A stretch of DNA of 64,000 nucleotides, taken from positions 531,011 to 595,010 of the forward strand of contig BLSF01000020.1 of NCBI GenBank assembly GCA_012862575.1, read 5' to 3'. The notes under the pieces are model-generated. The model searched no databases, was not told where the DNA came from, and saw nothing but the letters and a program-made list of their open reading frames with translations. Made by a program: the position numbers and the translations under genes. Positions 30,901 through 39,044 of the stretch are shown here, piece after piece. Each line of letters begins with the position of its first letter. Positions within the stretch are counted from its first letter, which is position 1. This DNA comes from Parietichytrium sp. I65-24A. Taxonomy: Eukaryota; Sar; Bigyra; Thraustochytrida; Thraustochytriidae.

Positions 30901-31034
30901 TCTTTGGCCAGCTTCTTCAGCGCGTCTTGAAGTTCTTTGCGCTGCTTGCCCATGCTCCTCTTCTCTGGTGCATCTCCGACGCAGATGCTCTGCACGGTCT
31001 CCATGGCCGCCAGCTCCCGGTCTTCTGCCACCAT
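21906..31034 (-). CDS. GCN1: GCN1, translational stress regulator (activator of GCN2 kinase)
   Basis: One uninterrupted frame of 3042 aa from ATG 31034; the frame is open 24 codons further but without an ATG. The protein is HEAT repeats throughout, with the eEF3-like block in the second half (VRSAAQDASRAIM, VVPILTETFTDTHQKVR, GVRSTAAKAFGTL, GLADKFWRIRQSSI) followed by the GCN2-binding region (DERTGVALGLLAVIRA, QRRAAVALVGEFCEA). GCN1 binds colliding ribosomes and passes the uncharged-tRNA signal to GCN2, which phosphorylates eIF2alpha. It is somewhat longer than fungal or animal GCN1 (about 2670 aa). One cause is an inserted acidic then Lys/Glu-repeat tract at about residues 1205-1255. Absence of introns over 9.1 kb is notable. 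Confidence 0.96.
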   Translation of the reverse strand: MVAEDRELAAMETVQSICVGDAPEKRSMGKQRKELQDALKKLAKDPATDDSVVKQVADLMVAYARGSKCPPSLNAVVLNTVQNWAALQSQVVQILQRLSLHKRSMAGRVILNLLQLVDRCRSEPLQVIAKLQFQLLEAASRSKLSLRGMHRARNAVRIEKDVESYVQTVCTSFAFEDLEQFGAEGLQTLSKAVAAQQNAVGLAAKLISVTAKVALESKSNSGEQLMLSLAPVLPFLSNETFTADIQSKIETAISLRAEAKLSAISCFFAHAKSVDAGVFGTPPSFLSHVLKLLTSTSDSARESAVVFFASVSRCCPSASLCETILSELQKVLQGSGQGGKAAVAQPFQRSSIVAAIENFARCVENDDGKSPAPIRDSADAAKVGQAASEILAQHAKGETNAQVRGEALLAISRYIAASFGPEDTLPASVADTLLDGLFLQSAIAKESLHGLGVLCSVAPAAVSKQLAEAALKKASTTRKFDLCVLDGVDSTVYSAGSSSAAKAAPTASDSVAKKKATADPKKATAAKKKSTNVDSLEAEMLALGAKSKGKKSSGATKTSTSSSGVTKSASATSSGQNFNSGSGVVALLLDTLIAGDSLSTNAAALKMHQLSISSALAILIMLSSKHKAFSDSLQSLESKTGFSVTGTFLTVSKKAWASTLVKASRFYNSSALDQRAKTLDSRLEEAFGEGSDGSSAGTETVKLSSESWHNSICGVNDSHAAQLTLGRLMLYIAKSPSANLSNEYPPLSSCTPPAVASSSIMINLAMSPDYCVRTLAFSAMELAVKNNSVEAAAALLKSLQTYMAKFKPKSVDSRFARLDASAVRKALRLVANSCPDKSLVPSLLLLSDHPALGACYWPTIAGIYKRHDQHNLLGHVLGDEKCMAQFRTEILEGLCLSPSANVDPEMIQASRRAVSLVLGSCEKVEAFPALFEIVKSYLNKSQVLAITEGDCELLQSDDGTLSEAGIIALEADLEAKKRQKGGATGKGGPKGAAQPAKSNKYLTEEEEWERQVRAEIEAKKKSEGVEVARTETPVDKYGEKAVTARIEEEDKARANARTVRSQVSAVVDLLECASLHSVASRAALHNSLPSLLDFCFPLANAPLVKQEMFNVFQSFVQSSPLHNLPSAKFLLAGALQIALREDVEPEPLLLIGRACHFLHKSGCGMEDTQHNLMPVETLQLLFPLLKVMLEGANKYPELVLLWASQEDGGDDDDDDDEEEEEDSEKKEKKEKKEKKEKKEKKEKKEKKEKKEKLSPTPESAAPPVPPPVAETSVKALAKIDVSLACEAPVESVERALDLMLAHASHIAKMVNERTDAVRAVLGACALLPVAKPRPGSVLAALCGSQPALSEEALFDVLLGDKGLLSESVEVRCDALKALLAASKVELRVHAVPYLISRLWLATADAEESVRTEAMEIIKVCKVALPVDFVSQYTGFLAHPKEHIRIQAGRAIAAGIAEHPDVGSDALAALIKVYTEALKEAEKDSQARATAKPMFIDRDAERKEFEKRAAFKRPREGVARALHACADVDGEGGVFESKQVLDSFGFVCSDGLRDEDAEVRQTFLEAGFQLITSYGKDLIDKLLPTLEPYLAAPRSANATSVEERKKDWQREGAVVFVGNLASFLSKEDERIPRIVENLVEALRTPSESVQLAATRCLPPLMKAASVKEKGTEILETLLVRATLMKAVSKEGEEEVSFQYDASAASSSSYGDRRGAAYGVAAVIKGLGTPVLKKCQVVKRLEVASRDSHTECRQGSLFVLESLCAQLGMLFEPYVIGILPALLQSFSDTKKAVRSAAQDASRAIMSRLSGHGVKLVMPALLQSIQDPAWRTKVAAIRMLGSMAFLASKQLAACLPQVVPILTETFTDTHQKVRLASGKALKEIGSVIQNPEIHALVPTLKKALMHPEEKTSRCVDALHHTRFVHMVDAPSLALLVPVLNRGLHERSTDTKKKAALIVGNMCSMISDTKAILPYLKDLMPVLRKVLIDPIPGVRSTAAKAFGTLTQGLGEELPEFSDHLQWLLETSRGNTSPVERSGGAQGLVEVVVALGHDYAFKVLEENIFPMARHNAAFVREGCVWVLVFLPPCLGVEANADLLERELTIVIRGLADESEFVRDVALRAGQVIVDQHAIQHTPILLPVLEDGLADKFWRIRQSSIHLLGDLLYRIGGSADAVFASRAAAEARAAINAADDEDDADVEAQSEDGGDEDGTDEDINDSLAKALGRQKRDDILASLYLLRNDISAVVRQSAVNVWKNVVPNTGRALREILSPLMAKIIDCLSSEEEEKRELGGRCLGDIVKKLGERVLPDIVPIIKNGLASDNEDERTGVALGLLAVIRAASRRHLEHYVSILTRTVQVALCDDIEEVQTAGAEAFGALYRQLGSLVVNEIVPNLLQSLEGSTEESERALEGLTKILSQRSREVMPLLLPKLLVSPMTEFHSQALCAVCETIAPVLHYYIDRIQPFLLTELSQCGGGPGGEHEAETAHVWRAASALTANIEGDGINWFVPGLLNILTEGKVSQRRAAVALVGEFCEATSEDFSDLIPVILREILKRFSEVTDTELMKQSLHTLSRLCKAVPAEDMISHIDFMRNSLKSVASDARYRMSSESERESYVMPALCLPKGLDPFLPIYQHALMNGSPEQRESAALGLGELVDLTSEAALKPYVIKITGPLIRIVGDRFPGGVKVAILQTLSKLLDKGGIMLRPFLPQLQTTFVKSLNSESHRVRRSAVQALRKLMKLSARVDPLVADLCGTISAEGTEGPIRDSALRALCAVLFINGSKVSAPVLMDKCIASLNNDILIFHRDANVRDNTARALGQAMACLQDDAKKQVFQKCFVEKVKQLVGQSISVADTVNAHAAIVLSGAALRYAPELAFDKGSTQALFKEALFGYYAESKAKDLPSLRASALQSLGELIAGSPSDAQAASKMFSESLKDRNNTDLKEAAMKGLRNAARRSESPAPMVLLQAVIPLLFESVRDINVNISGGSNKTMALLLAAKSADGDVIRDFVKGCSVPATGRSVAEYARKTLAQQSFTDSDNEE
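27277..27415 (-). repeat. Coding minisatellite: Asp/Glu run followed by (EKK)n
   Basis: In-frame repeat of nine-base GAGAAGAAR-type units on the coding strand, preceded by GAT and GAG codon runs. It lies inside GCN1. On the plus strand it is a pure pyrimidine TTCTTCTCC-like tract. The indel-prone tract keeps frame because units are multiples of three. Confidence 0.85.
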
Positions 31035-32749
31035 CCTTCTTAAACTTCCCTTAGTCTCCTCTGGCCCAGACCCGCCCAGTTCTTTCCTTTCTGCAGTCTG
31101 CAACAACCAAACTCCCCTGACTGGCCTCTTTTCGGTTTTGCCTCTTCACAACGCTCTTCGATCTTCGATCTCTACGCGCCTCAGCTCCTCTCTCTCCTGC
31201 GTCCGAGCTTCTCTTTTGCCTCTATCTCTCTCTGTCTCTCTGTCTCTCTGTCTCTCGAGACTGTGAATGAATGAACAAGTTTTCCAAGTTTCTCTCAAGT
31301 TTGATTGGAACTCAGTGCGCTAGGATGACCTACAAAAATGAGTAGGAGAGGCCAAATGGCTAATGGTCAGGTAGCTAAGATGAGCCGGGTTTGGTTTTGT
31401 GGGAGGTTGGAAGGAGGGTGTGGATGTAGCTTTAAATGTATAGGATAGTTGCGGTAAAGGGGTATATGAGCGTATAGGAATAGGAGGGAGAAGGTGATGG
31501 GTCCCTCGTTGTCCGAGTTATTGGCCTCCACTCGAATGGGAGGCTAGCGGTATTGTTAAGACGGGTTAGCTGGTGAGATTGGATACTTTGCATGAGCGGC
31601 AAGGAGGTCGCCTCTTCCATTCGAAAGATTCTTTGTCTGATAGCGGTTTCTGAACGCTGAATCAATGATAGTTGGGGCATTTGACAAATTTGACAGCTGT
31701 TCGATTGTGTGCAAAACAATCGCGGAACTCGCGCTGTCAATCATGATGTCGCAGCGTTCGCCGCTCATCTAGCTCATCTTGCTCGTCTTGTTGGGACGAG
31801 GTGGAGAAGAAGATATATTACAGAGCATACACTGTCAAGATACTCGAGGGCGTAGGCTGATTAAGCTAATTCTATAAAGTGCTAGGAGCAACGATCCCGC
31901 TTCGTGCTCCACATGATCCCTGCTACCCCTGACCCATTCGGTTAGGGTTTGTTTTGCAGAACGCATTTGGAAACCCGTCCCTGTAGTATCCTCTAGCGGA
32001 TTCTACTAAACGTGCATATGGGATGTAATGAGACGAGTGAGCTGGCAAAAAACAAGTGTTCTGTTAACTTTCCTTATCTTTGTTCTTGCATACTTTAGAA
32101 ATGATTGAAAACCCAAACGTTGAACGAGCCTCAGGGGGTTTCTTTGTATGAAAAAAAAACTCAAAGAAAACCTATGATTGGAACCAGCGGAACCAGACCT
32201 TCAGCTTTTTGGAAACATCTTCTCGCTCATTCCCCATAGTCTGATGTCAGCCAGCCATAGCCAGCCTGTCCAATCCGCCAGAATATGACTCTGTGTGTCG
32301 CTGCAGTAACAAAGCCTCCTCAAAGACTCCATTAATTCTGTATTTGCGTCACTTTCACCTCACAGATACACACAGGTTACGTTGGTGTGATTTGGAGAAG
32401 ACACTGGGAGTCTGGATGAGTCTGGGAGAGATGGGAGAACAAGCACAAGACGCGAAGTAAAGAAAGGGCGAGAGAGCAGAAACGTAGCAGACCAGAGCAG
32501 TTGGAAAAGAAAAGGTGGCCAGTCGGTGCGGAAGGCCATAGTGTGGAAGCCGCAATATCGGAGTCGCGTTGAGAAAGGGGATTGGTAAGTGGAAAAGGCT
32601 TCGTTGGTTTTGTCGGGTGTGTTCGGCTCAAGCGTCAAAGTAGTGTGAAGGTGGCGCTGACAAAGATGATAATACCCTGGGATTGGTACTCACAGGTGCA
32701 AGAATCTCGGACAGCGAAGCGGCAGTAGCTGGTGAGAGACAAAGAAAGG
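31035..32749. other. Divergent intergenic region
   Basis: 1.7 kb between GCN1 and PheRS alpha, which diverge. A TCTCTCTG-type repeat lies at about 31215-31257. Short frames here lack coding character. No RNA gene is seen. The frame of PheRS extends to a GTG at 32732 only. Confidence 0.6.
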
Positions 32750-34258
32750 ATGGACGTCGAAAAGGAGCTGCTCAAGTCGGTGGAGGCGAGCGATGCAAAG
32801 GTTGACACGCTGGAGCTTGCTCGCAAGCTCGGTATGGATCATGGCGACCTGGTGGGAGTCATGAAGAGTTTAGCTGCAGACGAGCACGTCATCATGGAGC
32901 AAACCGCCACCGTTACCATCGAGCTCACCGCTGAAGGCAAGCAGACGATGGAGAATGGATCGCCCGAGTACAACTTTCTTTGCGCGATTCCAGACGAGGG
33001 AATGGACCGTGCTGCTGCACAGAAGGAGCACAAAATTGGCATGGGCATGGCAATGAAGAATAAGTGGGTAACGATGCAAGACGGCAAGCTAATGCGATCT
33101 GTAAGCCCTGCAGAGACTAAGGATGAGGTTGCGGAGTGCCTGCGCAAGGCTCAAGAGTCTGGTGGCGCAGAGGACAGCATTTCCAGTGATATGGCGAAAA
33201 CTTTGAAAAAGAGGAATCAAATCGCTATGATCAAGACCACTCACTACATCTGTTCACAGGGACCGCAGTGGGCCCCTACACGGTCCAAGCAGGAGAGCGC
33301 ACTTACAAAGGAAATGCTCGATTCAGGCTCTTGGAAAGAGAAGCGCTTCAAGCCTACCAACTTTCACAGTCTTGGGACATCAGTGAACGGCGGCTATTTG
33401 CATCCTCTGCTGCAGGTTCGGACTGAGTTCAGGAAAATTTTGGTGGGAATGGGTTTCGAGGAGATGCCAACCTCCAAGTGGGTGGAGAACTCTTTCTGGA
33501 ATTTTGACTCGCTCTTTCAGCCTCAACAGCATCCTGCTCGTGATGCTCACGACACGTTTTTCATCAAGGAGCCAGCCTCTGCGACTCTTGAGAGCTGCCC
33601 TGAAAAGCTGGTCCAGGATGTGCAGCGCATGCACGAGGTCGGGGATAATGGCTCGATTGGACATCGCTACAAGTGGTCTCTCGACGAAGCGAAGAAGAAC
33701 ATCTTGCGGACACACACCACTGCTGTGTCCAGTCAAATGCTATTCAAGCTGGCGAACCAGCCTGGTGGCTTCAAGCCAGCAAAGTATTTTAGTATCGACA
33801 GAGTGTTCCGCAACGAGGCGATGGACAACACTCACTTGGCAGAGTTCCACCAGGTAGAAGGGCTCGTGGCCGACTACAATCTTAGCCTTGGGGACCTCAT
33901 TGGAGTTATCAAGCAGTTCTTTTTGGAAATTGGAATCGAAGACGTGCGCTTCAAGCCGGCCTTCAACCCGTACACCGAGCCAAGTATGGAGATTTTCGGC
34001 TTTCACCCTGATCTGAAGAAGTGGACCGAGATCGGTAACTCCGGAATGTTTCGCCCAGAGATGCTCCGGCCGCTTGGTCTTCCGGAGGGCGTACGCGTCA
34101 TTGCATGGGGACTGGCTCTTGAGCGCCCAACGATGATCAAGTTCCGTGTGAAGAATATCCGTCAGCTCTTCGGACACAAGATCAAGCTCGAATCAACGCG
34201 AACCAGCCAATTGCCACTTTTCAAAGAACCACGAACTGAAGCAAAAGACGAAGAATAA
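32750..34258 (+). CDS. FARSA: Phenylalanyl-tRNA synthetase alpha subunit, cytosolic type
   Basis: Single exon, 502 aa. ATG 32750 is the first Met of the frame. Residues 1-160 hold winged-helix DNA-binding-like modules typical of eukaryotic cytosolic alpha chains (LELARKLGMDHGDLVGVMKSL). The catalytic class II core follows: HPLLQVRTEFRKILVGMGF, WNFDSLFQPQQHPARD, the motif 2 region FRNEAMDNTHLAEFHQ, and motif 3 WGLALERPTMI. It pairs with the beta subunit (not in this window) as an alpha2beta2 enzyme charging tRNA-Phe. There is no N-terminal transit peptide, so it acts in the cytosol. Length matches the family (about 500 aa). It is convergent with the PH/two-TM gene. Confidence 0.97.
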   Translation: MDVEKELLKSVEASDAKVDTLELARKLGMDHGDLVGVMKSLAADEHVIMEQTATVTIELTAEGKQTMENGSPEYNFLCAIPDEGMDRAAAQKEHKIGMGMAMKNKWVTMQDGKLMRSVSPAETKDEVAECLRKAQESGGAEDSISSDMAKTLKKRNQIAMIKTTHYICSQGPQWAPTRSKQESALTKEMLDSGSWKEKRFKPTNFHSLGTSVNGGYLHPLLQVRTEFRKILVGMGFEEMPTSKWVENSFWNFDSLFQPQQHPARDAHDTFFIKEPASATLESCPEKLVQDVQRMHEVGDNGSIGHRYKWSLDEAKKNILRTHTTAVSSQMLFKLANQPGGFKPAKYFSIDRVFRNEAMDNTHLAEFHQVEGLVADYNLSLGDLIGVIKQFFLEIGIEDVRFKPAFNPYTEPSMEIFGFHPDLKKWTEIGNSGMFRPEMLRPLGLPEGVRVIAWGLALERPTMIKFRVKNIRQLFGHKIKLESTRTSQLPLFKEPRTEAKDEE

Positions 34259-34536
34259 GCCTTCGAAAACCTGAACACACGGCCATCCTTCACGCTGAGC
34301 ACAGTAGACAACGAATCCGAAAAACGAACTAAAAAGTAATGCATTGTTACGCAACAGACAGAGTTCTTTCCCCTCTAGTACAGCTCGAGGTGGAGTCTTT
34401 CAAAATCAAAAATCAGTTGACCAGCGGCATTTTTAATGTTCAGAACTATTCGATTTACTGTCAATAAGATAAGAAGAAAGAGAAATTTCACACGTGCGGT
34501 CGCTGTACCACGCGCGGCTCACCAAAACTAACCCTG

Positions 34537-36363
34537 TCACATTTCGCCAGATGCTAGCCCCCATGCGACTTGTCTTTGCCGCAACTCGGCGATCATGCTC
34601 CCGCCGCCCCCACTGCTTGATTGACTGGCCAGGCTTTTGACTGAGCTCCGATTTTCATTGGCTGCGTGTGCGGCCTTCTTGGCGCTACTGATCTGGGACT
34701 GAATTTTTTTCGAATTTGACGATTCGTACAGTGGGTCTTGGTCAAATACCCCCTTCGGTTCTGGCACACCATCTCTTGCCATTGCATTCCTTACAGCACC
34801 TTCAGGGAGCCCAGCTTTGAGCATCGCCGCGTACTTTGCATACTTTTGGCCACTCAAACCTTTGTGTGGGCCGTCAGAATCAATAGGTGTCGACAAAGCC
34901 GAAGGAGATGATGCCGACGGAGCTGACAAATTTAGGTTCAGTTTGGACGAATCAAGTTTTCCGGGCTTGCCGTTTGAGGATTTTCGAACACTGGATCGTT
35001 TCTTCGTCTCTGAAGCCGTTTTCTTTTTATTTGCGGACCCTGACCCAAAAATCATGCCAAACAGACCGCCTCCTCCAGACTTTTTCGTGTTGGTGGTTGT
35101 CGGACTCGTTTTCTTTACCGATGGGAGTGAAGGGCGCTTTTTGGACGCCTTAACACTCGACCTTCGACCTGCAGCTGAATCGTCTGCCAGGGGCTCTGAC
35201 GGGGTGGGCGAGGGAATGATTTGCGCGATCATGATTGAAGTTCTGACTGCGTCTCTCTCCTCTGTGTCTGCGTTCGAGTCCAAATGTCTCCGGGAGCTCG
35301 CAATAGCTGCTGCCGCTGATGCAATTGAGGATCTGTCAGCTGACTGGACATTTGACCTTGAAAATCGAGGGGGCAAGTTTAAGGCCTCCTCTGCCATTTG
35401 TTGTCGCCCACGAAGCGATACAGCCTTCGCCAAAAGATCTTGTTCACGCTGTTTTCTCGAGACAGGAGTATCTCCTGGCCCTGACGAGTTGGACGTGCCA
35501 TTTGACCTCCGCCGTCCGGATGACCGTTTATTTTTGAAAAAGGAAGGGGTTGCGTCGTCAAGTCGCTTCCGCATGTACTCGCGAATACTTGCGCGGAATG
35601 CATATAGAAGTGTGAAGATGATGGCAAGCAAGACCAAAGTCGTGCCTAAAAATGCGAGCTTCAGCTGCTGCAAAGCAGAACCTGTTTTGCGGGGATTCGC
35701 CATTGCTACGGCTTCTACCGGAGGAGCATACGCCGGGATCTCAGCCACTTTTTGGAATTCTTTCGAACTCTGCGCGCTCGGCGTTATCATGACCAGGGCA
35801 AGTGACACTACGATAAACAAAACGACTATCACGACTGTTGCAGCTGCTTGTTGAATTGGAGGAATGCTAGACGGAGGTGCGACCCCGCGAAGAGCCGAAC
35901 GCCGGCCAGACAATCGCCTCGTTGAAGTGCGAGTGCTGTCAGCCGAGGCCCGTTTCTGCTCGGCCTCAAGCTGCTGCTGAACCTCCGCGGATATACTTCT
36001 GCGAACGGAACTCCGGGACGGCTGAGGCACCGAAAAGCGTTGCAACAGTGTCGGCTTGTGCGGTTTGGCCGGTCCAGAAATCTGCTCTTGTATTGACTGA
36101 AACCAAGCCGCTGCATCTGCCTGGCTGGATGCTCGAAACTCATACGCCTTCTTCTTCGTCACCAGAACGATCTCACAGGGATTATCTGCGCTGATCAACA
36201 CGTTCGTGACATTATGGAATGGGATGCGCTTGGCGGACGCTCCTCGCGCCACTGTGTCCGTCTTGCCTGAGCACAACGCAGCTTTGTCCACGTCCACTAC
36301 AAAGTACCTCTTGTGGCTGTCCTTCCACTTGCCCCCTTTCGGGACTTGCAGAAAGCCTTCCAT
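34537..36363 (-). CDS. PH-domain protein with two TM helices and CCDC53-like C-terminal motif
   Basis: Single exon, 608 aa. The PH domain starts at Met1 (MEGFLQVPKGGKWKDSHKRYF ends near residue 21; the closing helix AAAWFQSIQEQ is at about 84-94). A Ser/Arg-rich linker follows, then TM1 (about 175-194) and TM2 (about 235-256), with about 40 residues between. A long Ser/Lys-rich low-complexity region follows, and at about 503-535 the motif YAKYAAMLKAGLPEGAVRNAMARDG. The last resembles the motif in WASH-complex subunit CCDC53 and in many stramenopile proteins. Topology suggests an N-terminal PH domain and a long C-terminal tail on the same side of a membrane, linked by a hairpin. The function is unknown. 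Confidence 0.75.
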   Translation of the reverse strand: MEGFLQVPKGGKWKDSHKRYFVVDVDKAALCSGKTDTVARGASAKRIPFHNVTNVLISADNPCEIVLVTKKKAYEFRASSQADAAAWFQSIQEQISGPAKPHKPTLLQRFSVPQPSRSSVRRSISAEVQQQLEAEQKRASADSTRTSTRRLSGRRSALRGVAPPSSIPPIQQAAATVVIVVLFIVVSLALVMITPSAQSSKEFQKVAEIPAYAPPVEAVAMANPRKTGSALQQLKLAFLGTTLVLLAIIFTLLYAFRASIREYMRKRLDDATPSFFKNKRSSGRRRSNGTSNSSGPGDTPVSRKQREQDLLAKAVSLRGRQQMAEEALNLPPRFSRSNVQSADRSSIASAAAAIASSRRHLDSNADTEERDAVRTSIMIAQIIPSPTPSEPLADDSAAGRRSSVKASKKRPSLPSVKKTSPTTTNTKKSGGGGLFGMIFGSGSANKKKTASETKKRSSVRKSSNGKPGKLDSSKLNLNLSAPSASSPSALSTPIDSDGPHKGLSGQKYAKYAAMLKAGLPEGAVRNAMARDGVPEPKGVFDQDPLYESSNSKKIQSQISSAKKAAHAANENRSSVKSLASQSSSGGGGSMIAELRQRQVAWGLASGEM

Positions 36364-38033
36364 GTCAGCTCCGCTCTATCCGCCTCGCCCTGAGCGCACG
36401 GCCCTGAAGCCAACCAGGGGCAGCAGCCTTCCAACGCCGAGTGCTTGGTACCGTTGGCTCGCCACTCCGCCTCAATTTTTCCATACAATGGTCACGCGTG
36501 TACGAGGTGTGACTTTTCTCCAAGTGCGACTCGCATGCATTCACGTGACAATGGCATCCTTTGGTGCCACCGACTAGCTTCCCAAATAGACCAAATAGGC
36601 CCGTTTGAACCAGACTAGTTAATACTGACTGTGAGTACCTTCTCTCAAGTCCTTTCTCCCAAGACAGATCTCTCTTAGGCCATTCGTGCGCGTTAGACAT
36701 CGTTAGACGCGACTCTGCAGCTGTAAGCTAGCGCGCCATAGTCAAAAACACTTTGCCTTTGATTTCCCTCTCTCGATACACACGTGCTGATGCACACCGC
36801 AGCCACAGTCAAAGTCACAGCCATCAAAAGCGTCAAAACGTGGGCACGAGGAGTCACACGTCGCAACGCTTCGGGCCGTTGCTGGTCGGCGTGGTTCACG
36901 GGCTCGAGGTGACACTGTGAGACTGTGAGCCGAGAAGACGTGATGATCGACGGAGATCACTTTTTGCCACTCGGTTGGTATGTAGAAGCCATCGAGCTAG
37001 AGTAGATGAGCTTCCACAAATTGCCAAAACCTGCGACCGAACGAGGTTCTCGCCATCTGTGATCCTCTGTGATCCTCTGTGTAGCTTGTATTCGTCTTTC
37101 ACGTCGATTCAGAGAAACTTTGAACTTTTTAGACCGATGTATTTCATTTGATCCCCAGCTCTGCTCTTTCGGACTCTGGCGCCAAACCTCTGCTCGCGTG
37201 AAAACCATCCGAGTCTACACACTCGTTGGCCCTTCCTTTGAACGTTCGCACAACTAATAGACGGGACGGATGGAGGATGGTGGGATGGTGGTGTGCACTC
37301 AAGGCTTCTATGACGATAATAACAGGAGAAAAAATGGAAGACCACGATCAGGTTTGGTTTGGTTTCGTCATCCTATTTTTCCATGTTCAACTTGTTGCTC
37401 AGGAGTATGAATGCGCACATATTTTGACAGATTGTGAAAAGTGTGCTCTCACATTCTCCTTTGAACCTGACGAGCCCTTCCACGTTCAATGATGATCCGC
37501 ATACCGAGCAAGGTGCTCAGGCGTGTTGCGAAGAGATAAACAGATGTCTCTTGCCATCTCTTGCCCAACAAATTCCATCAACAAACAACATAACAACAGC
37601 AAAAGAGAACAAACGAGCTGATCCCTGCTATGGAGAGTACTACCGTTATCTCTATACATGTAGTGATTGAAAGATATGAAAGAGATTGAGATACAGCAGA
37701 GACGGAAGACGAAAGTGGAAAGTTTGACGGACTCAACCAGCGCGGCATCGACTGCAGGTTTGTTTGCGCAGTTGGTTTTTCTATCAGTTGGCTCTCGTTG
37801 CAGCTGGTTGATGCAAGAGCTTGCACGAACTGCAGGTTACCGGGATCGCGCAGTGGCTGCCGGACCCGTGGCGTGATTCGTGTTCTGCAGTCGACGCACG
37901 AGATCGATTTTTTTTTGGTTTGACGGTCGGACTGGGTTGTAATATCTGCGCTCGCTTCCTGGACATTTGATAGTTGGGAAGCTCTGGTGCCTAGACGAGC
38001 GGGGGGCAGGTGGGATACATATAAGAGCTCAAG
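36364..38033. other. Divergent intergenic region
   Basis: About 1.7 kb between the PH/two-TM gene and HMG-CoA lyase. Only short non-coding-like frames, short GGATGG-type repeats near 37265-37300 and a T8 run near 37908 are seen. ACATATAAG lies about 15 bp before the HMG-CoA lyase ATG, too close for a TATA box unless transcripts start further upstream. Confidence 0.6.
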
Positions 38034-39044
38034 ATGCTGACAGGCTGTGGAAGGCTGCTCGGAAATGCTCGTTTGCGGAGGCTGAGTTCGCTGGCTGGAG
38101 CCAAGGCGTTGAATATTCACGATGTGACTGCTCGGGACGGAATTCAGAACGAAAAGACGGTGCTTGGCCTGGACGAGAAGGTGGAGCTAGTGAAACGCAT
38201 CGTGCAGTGTGGGCCGGGATCCGTGGAAATGTGCTCCTTTGTGAGGGAAGACCTGGTGCCAGCCATGGCAGGAGCAACCGCGTTGTGTGACGCACTTGCC
38301 AATGAGGAGTGGGCTGCAAATGCTCGCGAGTCAGGAATGTCATTTGCAGGCTTAGTGCCAAATATGCGGGGGTACGAATCCTTCCGGAGGGCAAGCGGAA
38401 TTGAGGGGTCAGGTCCAAAGGTGCTAGACACAATCGTCTGCCTGGTGAGTTGCACCGAATCTCATAGTCAAGCCAATGTAAGAATGCCACTTGCAAAGGC
38501 CTTGAAGACCACTTCACAGGTTGTCAAGCAAGCCAAGGATGATGGATTCAGAATCAGAGCCTATGCTTCTCTTGCATTCCAATGCCCTTTTGAAGGCGCA
38601 GTAGACCCGCGAGCTGTTCTGGACATTGTGGAAAACTACATCGATCACGGCGCAGAAACTGTTGTGCTGGCCGACACTCTTGGGAAGGCGACTCCCGAAC
38701 AGGTTGAAGCCGCGTTGGAGATGGTTCTCCGAGTCCTTCCGGCGGACAAGATTGCTCTACACATGCACGACGCTCATGGGAGAGCTCAAGAGAACATTCT
38801 AGCAGCCATGAAGCTTGGAATCCACAAGTTCGACTGCAGCATTGGAGGAGCGGGGGGGTGCAACTTCGTTCCGAATGCCAAAGGCAATATCTCCACCCAG
38901 TCGATTGTAGCATTGGCGGAATCACGAAGTGTGCCGCATGGTCTTGATGTTTCCAGCCTGAACAATACTGCAAAGTTCTTGGAGCAAGCGCTGAAGCGCG
39001 AACTAGACAAGGAGTATCGCGTCTCTGCAGCTAACGCGATTTAA
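38034..39044 (+). CDS. HMGCL: Hydroxymethylglutaryl-CoA lyase, mitochondrial
   Basis: Single exon, 336 aa. HMG-CoA lyase cleaves HMG-CoA to acetyl-CoA and acetoacetate, the last step of leucine breakdown. The N-terminal about 24 residues are Arg-rich and acid-free (MLTGCGRLLGNARLRRLSSL), a mitochondrial presequence. The catalytic features are ARDGIQNEK (about 33-41, the metal-binding RD), EMCSFV, CPFEG, LADTLGKATP, the HMHDAHG metal site (about 242-248) and the active-site loop GGAGGCNFVPNAKGN with Cys at about 277. Usual family residues are GGLGGCPYAxGASGN, so Pro-Tyr is Asn-Phe here. This may be sequence drift or a related DRE-TIM lyase with a different acyl substrate. Confidence 0.9.
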   Translation: MLTGCGRLLGNARLRRLSSLAGAKALNIHDVTARDGIQNEKTVLGLDEKVELVKRIVQCGPGSVEMCSFVREDLVPAMAGATALCDALANEEWAANARESGMSFAGLVPNMRGYESFRRASGIEGSGPKVLDTIVCLVSCTESHSQANVRMPLAKALKTTSQVVKQAKDDGFRIRAYASLAFQCPFEGAVDPRAVLDIVENYIDHGAETVVLADTLGKATPEQVEAALEMVLRVLPADKIALHMHDAHGRAQENILAAMKLGIHKFDCSIGGAGGCNFVPNAKGNISTQSIVALAESRSVPHGLDVSSLNNTAKFLEQALKRELDKEYRVSAANAI

